A DNA stretch of 15,223 nt from CAIOSQ01 sp041178225 (GTDB lineage: Bacteria; Pseudomonadota; Alphaproteobacteria; CACIAM-22H2): the NCBI GenBank assembly GCA_041178225.1, contig JBEGVV010000215.1:1-15223 (forward strand), in the 5' to 3' direction. Below the pieces are notes generated by a model. The model had not been told where the DNA came from and did not search any database. It worked only from the letters and a program-made list of their open reading frames with translations. The position numbers and the translations under genes were made by a program. This document shows positions 8,313-15,223 of the stretch, piece after piece. Position 1 is the stretch's first letter. Each line of letters begins with the position of its first letter.

Positions 8313-8344
8313 GGATCCGTCCGGGATGGAGAGAATGCCCGACG

Positions 8345-8374
8345 AATATGCCCCATCGCCCCGGAACGGACCAA
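8345..8374 (-). promoter_or_regulatory. Possible sigma70-type promoter for the tolC-glycosyltransferase-cyclase operon
   Basis: Reading the minus strand, TTGGTC (8374-8369) is followed after 18 bases by CATATT (8350-8345), which is a loose match to -35 and -10 boxes. It lies between the terminator of otnK and the tolC start, about 33 bases upstream of the ATG. It is one of the few A/T-containing stretches in this region, which is the main support. The match is weak and the true start site could differ. Confidence 0.3.
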
Positions 8375-8378
8375 AGCT

Positions 8379-8407
8379 AAAAGACCGCGGCCACTGGCCT
8401 GCCGGTC
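8379..8407 (-). terminator. Intrinsic terminator of otnK, overlapping its stop codon
   Basis: On the minus strand, GACCG (8407-8403) pairs with CGGTC (8387-8383), and inside it GGCC (8399-8396) pairs with GGCC (8392-8389) around the loop AGT. A three-base and a one-base interior loop separate the two stems. A run of four T follows directly (8382-8379). The left arm includes two bases of the otnK stop codon. The structure would end transcription from otnK before the tolC operon, which implies the two are separate units. The T run is short, so read-through is possible. Confidence 0.6.
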
Positions 8408-9680
8408 AGGGCGCCTCGGCGATCGCCTTCGCGAAGAAGTCTCGGCCGCCGAAGTTCCCGGACTTCAGGGCGAGCGAGAGCGGCGTGCCGCCGAGCGCGG
8501 AGGTCCAGGGCACGCCGGGATCGATCTGCCTGCCGATGCGCAGTGCCTTCGCGCCCAGCGCGGAGACGACCGCGCCGGAGGTCTCGCCGCCGGCGACCAC
8601 CAGCTTGCGCACGCCCTGGGCCACGAGGCCGGTGGCGAGGCGCGCCATCGCGTCCTCGACGAGCCCGGCCGCGCGCTCGCGCCCGAGCGCGGCCTGGGCT
8701 GCGGCGACCTCCTGCGGCGGCGCGCTCGCGTAGACGAGGACCGGGCCCGAGGGCAGGAGCGCGCGTGCCCAGTCGAGCGCGGCCTCGACCGCCGCCGGCC
8801 CGGCGAGCAGGTCGGCCGGCGCGAGCTTGCGCGCGGGATGGCGCGCGGCGAAGGCCTCGACCTGCGCGAGCGTGGCCGCCGAGCAGCTGCCGGCGAGGAC
8901 CGCGGCATGGCCCGGGATCGATGGCAGGGCGTCGGCCGCGTCGTTGGCGCCGAGCAGGCCGCGGCGGCGCCAGGCCGCAGGCAGGCCGCGCGCGACGCCC
9001 GAGCCGCCGGTCGCGAGTTCCATGTCGGCGATCGCGTCCCCGATGGCGCGCAGGTGGCGGTCGCTGCAGGCGTCGACGATCGCGTGCGCGACGCCGGCCG
9101 CGCGCAGGGCATCGAGGCGCGCCGCGATGGCCGCCTCGCCGGCCTCGACGTCGGCGAAGGGCACGAGCCCGACCTTTCGCCGCGTCTGGCGCGAGAGCAC
9201 CCGCACGAGGCTCGGGTCGCGCATCGGGGTCAGCGGATGGTCTCGCATCGGGGAATCGGAGAGCAGCGCGTCGCCGACGAAGAGATGGCCCTGGAAGACC
9301 GAGCGACCTGTCTCCGGGAAGGCGGGACAGGCGATGGCGAGCTTCGCGCCCAGCGCGTCGAGCAGGGCATCGGCCACGGGGCCGATATTGCCCTCGTCGG
9401 TCGAATCGAAGGTCGAGCAGTACTTGAAGAAGAAGCGGCGGGCGCCGGCGCCGCGCAGCCAGTCGAGGGCCGCCAGCGACTGGCCGACGGCGTCCTTCGC
9501 CGGGATCGTCCGCGACTTCAGCGCCACCACGATGGCGTCGGCGTCGGGGACCTCGAAGCCCGCTGGTGGCACGCCCACGGCCTGGACGGTGCGCATGCCG
9601 TCGCGCACCAGCGTGTTGCAGAGGTCGGTCGCGCCGGTCAGGTCGTCGGCGATCGCGCCGAGCAGGCAGGTCGAAGTCAT
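8406..9680 (-). CDS. otnK: 3-oxo-tetronate kinase (four-carbon acid sugar kinase, DUF1537 family)
   Basis: This enzyme phosphorylates 3-oxo-tetronate to 3-oxo-tetronate 4-phosphate with ATP, a cytoplasmic step in L-threonate or D-erythronate breakdown. The 424-residue protein has both family domains. The N-terminal substrate domain shows IADDLTGATD (10-19), KYCSTFDSTDEGNIGP (86-101) and CPAFPETGRSVFQGH (118-132), then GDALLSDSPMRDHPLTPM (136-153). The C-terminal nucleotide domain shows VAGGETSG (362-369), PWTSALGGTPL (391-401) and KSGNFGG (406-412). The ATG at 9680 was preferred to upstream in-frame codons because the family starts a few residues before ADDLTGATD and a GGGAG (9694-9690) sits 9 bases upstream. 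It is divergent from ltnD, whose product feeds the same pathway. A terminator overlaps its stop. Confidence 0.94.
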   Translation of the reverse strand: MTSTCLLGAIADDLTGATDLCNTLVRDGMRTVQAVGVPPAGFEVPDADAIVVALKSRTIPAKDAVGQSLAALDWLRGAGARRFFFKYCSTFDSTDEGNIGPVADALLDALGAKLAIACPAFPETGRSVFQGHLFVGDALLSDSPMRDHPLTPMRDPSLVRVLSRQTRRKVGLVPFADVEAGEAAIAARLDALRAAGVAHAIVDACSDRHLRAIGDAIADMELATGGSGVARGLPAAWRRRGLLGANDAADALPSIPGHAAVLAGSCSAATLAQVEAFAARHPARKLAPADLLAGPAAVEAALDWARALLPSGPVLVYASAPPQEVAAAQAALGRERAAGLVEDAMARLATGLVAQGVRKLVVAGGETSGAVVSALGAKALRIGRQIDPGVPWTSALGGTPLSLALKSGNFGGRDFFAKAIAEAP

Positions 9681-9808
9681 CTTGCGTGGCTCCCGCGGTC
9701 GTCGCGCGTCATGCGTTTTGCGTTCGCGGCGCACGGCCGCTGCCTGTAATTTGTCGCGCCGGAAGGGCGCCGCCGGCAATCGGAACTTGGGCGCGGTGGA
9801 GGTAGGGC
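9681..9808. promoter_or_regulatory. Divergent control region between otnK and ltnD
   Basis: This 128-base gap separates two divergent genes of the same pathway and must supply start signals to both. Ribosome sites are visible at each edge: GGGAG for otnK (9694-9690, minus strand) and GGAGG for ltnD (9798-9802, six bases before the ATG at 9809). On the plus strand TTCGCG (9723-9728) and TGTAAT (9745-9750) with a 16-base spacer make a weak promoter candidate. The A/T-containing patches GCGTTTTGCGTT near 9714-9725 and TGTAATTTG near 9745-9753 stand out in otherwise very GC-rich DNA and are the likeliest promoter or operator positions. No convincing long operator palindrome was found by eye. Confidence 0.5.
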
Positions 9809-10729
9809 ATGAAGGTCGCCGTCATCGGGCTTGGTTCGATGGGCATGGGCGTGGCGGCGTCGCTGCTGCGCGCGGGCCACGAGGTCGCCGGCTACGACGT
9901 GCGCGCCGAGGCCGGCGCGGCGCTCGCGCGGCTCGGTGGTCGCGCCTGCGCGAGCCCGGCGGAGGCCGCCTCCGGCGCGCAGGCCGCGATCCTGCTGGTG
10001 GTCAATGCCGCGCAGGTGGACGACGCGCTGTTCGGCGCCCATGGCGCGGCAGCGGCGATGGCGCCGGGCAGCGTCGTGCTGCAGAGCGCGACGGTGCCAC
10101 CGGACTATCCCGAGGCCCTTGGCAGGCGGCTCGCCGAGCACGCGCTGCTGCTGGTGGACGCGCCGGTCTCCGGCGGCGCGGTGGGCGCGCAGTCGGGCAA
10201 GCTCACGATCATGGCCTCGGGCGCGCCCGAGGCCTTCGCGGCCTGCGAGCCGGTCCTCGCGGCGATCGCGGCCAAGGTCTACCGGCTCGGCGACCGTCCG
10301 GGCCCCGGATCGCAGGTGAAGCTCGTGAACCAGCTGCTGGCCGGCGCGCATATCGCCGTGGCCGCCGAGGCCATGGCGCTCGCCATCCGCCTCGGGGCCG
10401 ACCCGCGCGCCGTCTACGAGGTGATCACCAACAGCGCCGGCGGGTCCTGGATGTTCCAGAACCGCATGGCGCACGTGCTGGACGGCGACTATGCGCCGCG
10501 CTCCGCCGTCAACATCTTCGTCAAGGACCTGGGCATCGTGCTCGAGGCCGCGAAGAAGAACCTCTTCCCGACGCCGATGGCGGCGACCGCCCACCAGCTC
10601 TTCACCATGGCGGCGGCGCATGGGCATGGCGGCGAGGACGATGCCGCCGTTATCAAGGTGTTCAGCGCGCTGGCGGGTATCGAGCTGCCCGCGCCCGCGC
10701 CGCCGGGCGATCCCGCCGCCAAGGCCTGA
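9809..10729 (+). CDS. ltnD: L-threonate dehydrogenase (3-hydroxyisobutyrate dehydrogenase superfamily)
   Basis: Predicted to oxidise L-threonate to 2-oxo-tetronate, the first step of the pathway continued by OtnI and OtnK. The 306-residue protein begins with a Rossmann fold: GLGSMGMG at 7-14, and an acidic Asp30 (in AGYDVR) at the end of the second strand, which favours NAD over NADP. The substrate-binding DAPVSGG is at 117-123 and the catalytic lysine of the beta-hydroxyacid dehydrogenase family is Lys171 (GSQVKLVNQLLAGAH). The C-terminal all-helical domain includes SAGGSWMFQNR and VKDLGIV. The family alone could equally be tartronate semialdehyde reductase or 3-hydroxyisobutyrate dehydrogenase; the otnK and otnI neighbours favour threonate. 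GGAGG at 9798-9802 supports the ATG. otnI follows after 10 bases. Confidence 0.88.
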   Translation: MKVAVIGLGSMGMGVAASLLRAGHEVAGYDVRAEAGAALARLGGRACASPAEAASGAQAAILLVVNAAQVDDALFGAHGAAAAMAPGSVVLQSATVPPDYPEALGRRLAEHALLLVDAPVSGGAVGAQSGKLTIMASGAPEAFAACEPVLAAIAAKVYRLGDRPGPGSQVKLVNQLLAGAHIAVAAEAMALAIRLGADPRAVYEVITNSAGGSWMFQNRMAHVLDGDYAPRSAVNIFVKDLGIVLEAAKKNLFPTPMAATAHQLFTMAAAHGHGGEDDAAVIKVFSALAGIELPAPAPPGDPAAKA

Positions 10730-10739
10730 GGAGGAGCAG

Positions 10740-11516
10740 ATGCCCCGTTTCGCCGCGAACCTCTCGATGATGTACCAGGAGCATGCGTTCCTGGACCGCT
10801 TTGCCGCCGCGGCCGCGGATGGCTTCCGCGCCGTCGAGTTCCTCTTCCCCTACGCGCATCCCGCGGCCGAGGTCGCGGCGCGGCTGCGCGGCGCCGGCCT
10901 CGCGAACGTGCTCTTCAACTTCCCGCCGGGGAACTGGGACGCGGGCGAGCGCGGCATGGCTGCCATCCCCGGGCGGGAGGCGGAGTTCGCGTCGACGGTC
11001 GCCAAGGCGCTCGAGTACGCCATGGTCCTCGACTGCCCGCGCCTGCACGTCATGGCCGGCATCCCGTCTCCCGGCGCGGACCGCGCGGCCTGCCGCGCGA
11101 CCTATGTCGCCAACCTGCGCCTCGCGGCGACCGAAGCGGCGAAGGCGGGCAGGGAGCTGCTGATCGAGCCGATCAACACCCGCGACATGCCGGGCTATTT
11201 CCTGAACCGGCAGGACGAGGCGCATCGCATCCGCGAGGAGGTCGGCGCGCCGAACCTCAAGGTGCAGCTCGACCTCTACCATTGCCAGATCATGGAGGGC
11301 GACCTCGCGGCGAAGATCCGCCGCGACATCGCGCATGTCGGGCACGTACAGGTGGCCGGGGTCCCGGAGCGGCACGAGCCCGACCGCGGCGAGGTGAACT
11401 TCCCGTTCCTGTTCGACCTGCTCGACGAGGTCGGCTATCGCGGCTGGATCGGCTGCGAGTACAGGCCGCGCGCGGGCAGCAGCGCCGGGCTTGGCTGGGT
11501 CCGCCGCTGGCTCTGA
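10740..11516 (+). CDS. otnI: 2-oxo-tetronate isomerase (hydroxypyruvate isomerase family)
   Basis: Predicted to convert 2-oxo-tetronate to 3-oxo-tetronate, linking LtnD to OtnK. The 258-residue TIM-barrel protein matches the Hyi/OtnI family in length and start (MPRFAANLSMMYQE). Likely metal and catalytic residues are Glu143 (in LLIEPINTRDMPGYFL), Asp178 (in QLDLYHCQ), Gln204 (in HVQVAGVPERHEP) and Glu240 (in IGCEYRP). Plain hydroxypyruvate isomerase (glyoxylate pathway) is the alternative from sequence alone, but no glyoxylate carboligase is nearby and both neighbouring genes are tetronate enzymes. GGAGGAG begins directly after the ltnD stop and stands close to the ATG, so ltnD and otnI form one transcript. 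The next gene begins 59 bases downstream on the same strand. Confidence 0.9.
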   Translation: MPRFAANLSMMYQEHAFLDRFAAAAADGFRAVEFLFPYAHPAAEVAARLRGAGLANVLFNFPPGNWDAGERGMAAIPGREAEFASTVAKALEYAMVLDCPRLHVMAGIPSPGADRAACRATYVANLRLAATEAAKAGRELLIEPINTRDMPGYFLNRQDEAHRIREEVGAPNLKVQLDLYHCQIMEGDLAAKIRRDIAHVGHVQVAGVPERHEPDRGEVNFPFLFDLLDEVGYRGWIGCEYRPRAGSSAGLGWVRRWL

Positions 11517-11533
11517 GCCGGCGGGCCTCCGGC
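11517..11533 (+). terminator. Weak hairpin after otnI
   Basis: GCCGG (11517-11521), directly after the otnI stop, pairs with CCGGC (11529-11533) across a 7-base loop. There is no T run after it, so it is at best a poor or Rho-assisted terminator, or only a chance structure in GC-rich DNA. It does not prove that the importer genes downstream are a separate unit. Confidence 0.2.
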
Positions 11534-11575
11534 ACGGTGGACAAGCGTCCCTGCGTCGATCAACTTGCGCGCCCC

Positions 11576-12580
<1,005 letters not shown>

Positions 12581-12581
12581 G

Positions 12582-13523
12582 ATGATCTGGTACGTCTCCA
12601 AGCGCCTCCTCGCCGCGATGCCGACCCTGGTCGCGGTGCTGACGGTCGTGTTCGTGATCGTCCGGATCATCCCCGGCGACCCGGCGCTGACCGTGCTCGG
12701 CGACCAGGCGACGCCGCAGGCGCTCGCCGCGCTGCGCGAGAAGCTCGGGATCGACAAGCCGCTGCTCGCGCAATACTTCGACTTCATCACGGCCGCGCTC
12801 ACCGGCGACCTCGGCCGCTCGCTGGTCTCCGGCCGCCCGGTGATCCAGGAGGTCGTCGCGGTCCTTCCGCACACGCTCGACCTGACCATCTCTTCGCTCT
12901 TGCTCGGCACCGCGCTCGGCGTGCCGCTCGGCGTCTGGGCGGCGCTGCGCCGCAACCGCCTGGCCGACTACGTCATCCGCATCGTGTCGCTGGTCGGCCT
13001 TTCCTTCCCGGTCTTCGTGTCGGGGATCTTCCTGCTCATGGTCTTCGCGCTGCACTACCGGCTTTTCCCGGTGATCGGCACGTCCGACCTCTCGGACCTT
13101 GGGGACCGCACCTGGAAGCTGGTGCTGCCGACGATCACGCTCGGCCTGGTGATGGTCGCCTACATCACGCGCGTCACGCGCTCGGCCATGCTGCAGGTCC
13201 TGTCCGAGGACTACGTGCGCACCGCCCGCGCGAAGGGCGTGCCGGCGCGGCTGGTGATCAGGCGCCACGCGCTGCGCAACGCGCTCATCCCGGTCGTGAC
13301 CGTCGTCGGCCTCTATCTCGGCATCAACATCGGCAACTCGGTGCTGACGGAGATCGTCTTCAACCGCCCCGGCCTCGGCAAGGTCATCGTGACGGCGCTG
13401 AACCAGCGCGACTACGCGATGCTCCAGGGCCTCATGGTCATCTACTGCTTCCTGATCGTCGTCACGAACCTGCTGACCGACCTGGCCTATGGCCTGATCG
13501 ACCCGCGGGTGAAGCAGGCATGA
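12582..13523 (+). CDS. Dipeptide/oligopeptide-family ABC importer permease (DppB/OppB-like)
   Basis: One of two inner-membrane permeases of the importer. The 313-residue protein has about six membrane helices (near 10-30, 98-121, 131-157, 180-200, 235-257, 284-305) and the hallmarks of the B subunit: an N-terminal YVSKRLLAAMPTL, the periplasmic PGDPA loop at 31-35, GDLGRSL at 75-81, and the EAA loop that docks on the ATPase (EDYVRTARAKGVPARLVIRRHALRNA, about 209-234, too long to be one motif but with the conserved RTARAKG core at 213-219). NRPGLGKV at 261-268 is also typical. It starts one base after the ATPase stop and its own stop overlaps the next start (ATGA), so all four genes are translationally tight. 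Confidence 0.94.
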   Translation: MIWYVSKRLLAAMPTLVAVLTVVFVIVRIIPGDPALTVLGDQATPQALAALREKLGIDKPLLAQYFDFITAALTGDLGRSLVSGRPVIQEVVAVLPHTLDLTISSLLLGTALGVPLGVWAALRRNRLADYVIRIVSLVGLSFPVFVSGIFLLMVFALHYRLFPVIGTSDLSDLGDRTWKLVLPTITLGLVMVAYITRVTRSAMLQVLSEDYVRTARAKGVPARLVIRRHALRNALIPVVTVVGLYLGINIGNSVLTEIVFNRPGLGKVIVTALNQRDYAMLQGLMVIYCFLIVVTNLLTDLAYGLIDPRVKQA

Positions 13524-14368
13524 CCATGCGCATCCTCGCCCGCCTGTTCCAGGTCTTCGGGACGAACAAGACGTCCTGGGTCGGCCTCGCCATGTTCGTG
13601 GCGATCTGCGCGATGGCGCTGCTCGCGCCCTGGATCGCCGGCACGGACCCGCTCGAGCAGGACATCATCGCGAAGCTGCGCCCACCCTCGGCCGAGCACT
13701 GGTTCGGCACCGACGAGTTCGGCCGCGACGTCTATGCCCGCCTGGTCTGGGGCGCGCGCATCTCGCTCTCGGTCTCGGTCTCCGCGATCACGCTGGCGCT
13801 GGTGGTCGGCGGCACGATCGGCCTGGTCTCGGGCTATGTCGGCGGGCGCTTCGACATGCTCGTGATGCAGGTGATGGACATCCTGCTGTCCTTCCCCGCG
13901 CTGATCCTCGGGCTGATCATCGTCGCGCTGCTGGGGCCCAGCCAGGCCAACCTGATCGTGGCGATCGCGCTGACCGCGCTCGCGCCCTTCGCGCGCATCG
14001 CCCGCGCGCCGACGCTGATCGTGAAGGAGCGCCAGTTCGTGGAGGCCGGTCGCGCGCTCGGCTTCGGCCATGCGCGCATCCTCTTCGTCCACGTCCTGCC
14101 GAACATCCTCTCCGAGGTGCTGGTGATGGCGTCGCTCTGGATGGCGACGGCCGTGCGCGTCGAGGCCTCGCTGAGCTTCATCGGCCTGGGCGTTCGCCCG
14201 CCGACGCCGACATGGGGCGGCATGATCCGCGACGGCTTCGAGAACATCCTCGACGCGCCCTGGCTGTGCATCTATCCGGGCCTCGCCATCCTCGCGCTGA
14301 TCTTCTCGCTGAACATGCTCGGCGACGGCCTGCGCGACGCCACCGACCCGAAGCTGCGTGGCGAATGA
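13520..14368 (+). CDS. Dipeptide/oligopeptide-family ABC importer permease (DppC/OppC-like)
   Basis: Second permease of the importer, pairing with the DppB-like subunit. The 282-residue protein begins with the N-terminal OppC-type helix (about 20-40) and then HWFGTDEFGRDVYARL (60-75), the most recognisable motif of the C subunit. About five further helices follow (near 86-106, 118-139, 145-162, 200-216, 250-268). The EAA loop is RQFVEAGRALGFGHARILF (171-189) and the C-terminus has the ASLSFIGLGVRPPTPTWGG signature (216-234). The ATG at 13520 overlaps the preceding stop; a second ATG at 13526 would remove only two residues. The stop overlaps the start of the second ATPase (ATGA at 14365-14368). 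Confidence 0.94.
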   Translation: MTMRILARLFQVFGTNKTSWVGLAMFVAICAMALLAPWIAGTDPLEQDIIAKLRPPSAEHWFGTDEFGRDVYARLVWGARISLSVSVSAITLALVVGGTIGLVSGYVGGRFDMLVMQVMDILLSFPALILGLIIVALLGPSQANLIVAIALTALAPFARIARAPTLIVKERQFVEAGRALGFGHARILFVHVLPNILSEVLVMASLWMATAVRVEASLSFIGLGVRPPTPTWGGMIRDGFENILDAPWLCIYPGLAILALIFSLNMLGDGLRDATDPKLRGE

Positions 14369-15223
14369 CCGATCCCGTCCTCACCGTGCGCGGCCTGCGC
14401 AAGCACTTCGCCACCGGCGGCGGCCTGTCGCGCGCCGCCGCCGTGACCGTGCGCGCCGTCGACGGCATCGGCTTCGAGGTCGGCGCGGGCGAGGCCTTCG
14501 GCATCGTCGGCGAATCCGGTTGCGGCAAGTCGACGGCGGGGCGGGCGATCCTGCGGCTGATCGAGCCCGACGCGGGAGAGATCGTCTATCGCGGCCAGGA
14601 CGTGCGCGCCGCGTCCGGCGCCGCGCTGCGCGCGCTGCGCCGCAAGCTGCAGATCGTCTTCCAGGATCCGTATTCCTCCCTGAACCCGCGTCGCAGCATC
14701 GGCCGCGCGCTGGCCGAGCCCATCGAGGTGCACGGCATCGCCGGCTCCGCGCAGGAGGTGCGCGCGCGCGTGGCCTCGCTGCTCGAGGAGGTCGGGCTGC
14801 CTGCCGACGCCGCCGAGCGCTATCCGCACGAGTTCTCCGGCGGGCAGCGCCAGCGCATCGGCATCGCGCGCGCGCTGGCGCTGGAGCCCGAGTTCATCGT
14901 GGCCGACGAGGCGGTCTCGGCGCTGGACGTGTCGGTGCAGGCGCAGGTCATCAACCTGATGCGCCAGTTGCAGCGCGACCTGAAGCTGACCTACCTGTTC
15001 ATCTCGCACAACCTGGCGGTGGTGCGCCATGTGTCCGACCAGGTCGGCGTGATGTACCTCGGCCGGCTGGTGGAACTGGCCGACAAGGCGGACCTGTTCT
15101 CGCAGCCGCGCCATCCGTACACGCGCATGCTGCTCGACGCGATCCCGGACATCCAGATGTCGGGCCGTCAGCGCACGCCGGTGCAGGGCGAGGTGCCCAA
15201 CCCGCTGCAGCCGCCCACCGGCT
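14365..15223 (+). CDS. Dipeptide/oligopeptide-family ABC importer ATPase (DppF/OppF-like), cut by the window end
   Basis: Second ATPase of the importer, partial at its 3' end: an open frame runs from the ATG at 14365 to the last base with no stop (286 codons seen, of a usual 320-340). Walker A is GESGCGKST with Lys55; the Q-loop lies in IVFQDPYSSLNPRRSIG, the F-subunit hallmark; the signature is FSGGQRQRIGIARAL starting at 157; Walker B is VADEAVSALDVSVQAQV with Asp181 and Glu182; and the H-loop is ISHNLAVVRH with His215. The residue after Walker B Asp-Glu is Ala where many homologues have Pro; this Ala also occurs in OppF-type proteins and is not a defect. The HPYTRMLLDAIP motif near the end matches the family's C-terminal extension. 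The start overlaps the DppC stop (ATGA). Confidence 0.94.
   Translation, partial: MTDPVLTVRGLRKHFATGGGLSRAAAVTVRAVDGIGFEVGAGEAFGIVGESGCGKSTAGRAILRLIEPDAGEIVYRGQDVRAASGAALRALRRKLQIVFQDPYSSLNPRRSIGRALAEPIEVHGIAGSAQEVRARVASLLEEVGLPADAAERYPHEFSGGQRQRIGIARALALEPEFIVADEAVSALDVSVQAQVINLMRQLQRDLKLTYLFISHNLAVVRHVSDQVGVMYLGRLVELADKADLFSQPRHPYTRMLLDAIPDIQMSGRQRTPVQGEVPNPLQPPTG

Noticed and set aside
9755..9776. An operator-like inverted repeat (GCGCC, then GGCGC) upstream of ltnD
   Set aside because: Five-base GC-only arms are expected by chance at this base composition, and no second copy or known operator consensus is recognisable.
9681..9779. N-terminal extension of otnK by 33 residues
   Set aside because: The extension is Arg-rich and not part of the family; the ATG at 9680 has a good ribosome site and places ADDLTGATD at the usual position.

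Overview
The window is about 15 kb of very GC-rich DNA (about 70% or more by eye) with densely packed genes, ATGA stop/start overlaps, and strong G/C bias at third codon positions. Together with the gene families present, this suggests an alphaproteobacterial chromosome, perhaps Rhodospirillales- or Hyphomicrobiales-like; the genus cannot be read from the sequence. No rRNA, tRNA, CRISPR array, insertion sequence, transposase or phage gene was recognised, and no stretch over 300 bases lacks a gene. The longest non-coding interval is the 128-base gap at 9681-9808.

Region 1 (35-8312) is a type I secretion locus built from two convergent arms. The plus arm carries the inner-membrane ABC exporter (35-1807) and its HlyD-type periplasmic adaptor (1804-3099), with overlapping stop and start codons. 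The minus arm, read from 8312 down to 3115, carries the TolC-family outer-membrane channel, a TPR protein with a GT-B-like glycosyltransferase domain, and a membrane-bound CHASE2 adenylate cyclase. The two arms end 15 bases apart. All three exporter parts are present but no secreted substrate (RTX or similar) is visible; it may lie to the left of base 1 or elsewhere. The glycosyltransferase and the cyclase sit in the same transcription unit as the channel, which raises the idea of an exported product that is sugar-modified and of a cAMP signal tied to the envelope. That link is an inference.

Region 2 (8406-11516) is a four-carbon sugar-acid catabolic cluster: 3-oxo-tetronate kinase (otnK, minus), then divergently L-threonate dehydrogenase (ltnD) and 2-oxo-tetronate isomerase (otnI). 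These are three of the four steps from L-threonate to dihydroxyacetone phosphate. The decarboxylase (OtnC) and a regulator are not in the window. The 128-base gap between otnK and ltnD must hold the start signals for both directions, and a good intrinsic terminator overlaps the otnK stop codon and separates it from the secretion arm.

Region 3 (11576-15223) is a peptide/nickel-family (Dpp/Opp-type) ABC importer in the order ATPase, permease, permease, ATPase, the last gene running off the right edge. No substrate-binding protein is present. The importer follows otnI by only 59 bases on the same strand, so it could be co-transcribed with the sugar-acid genes and might import their substrate or a conjugate of it; this too is inference.
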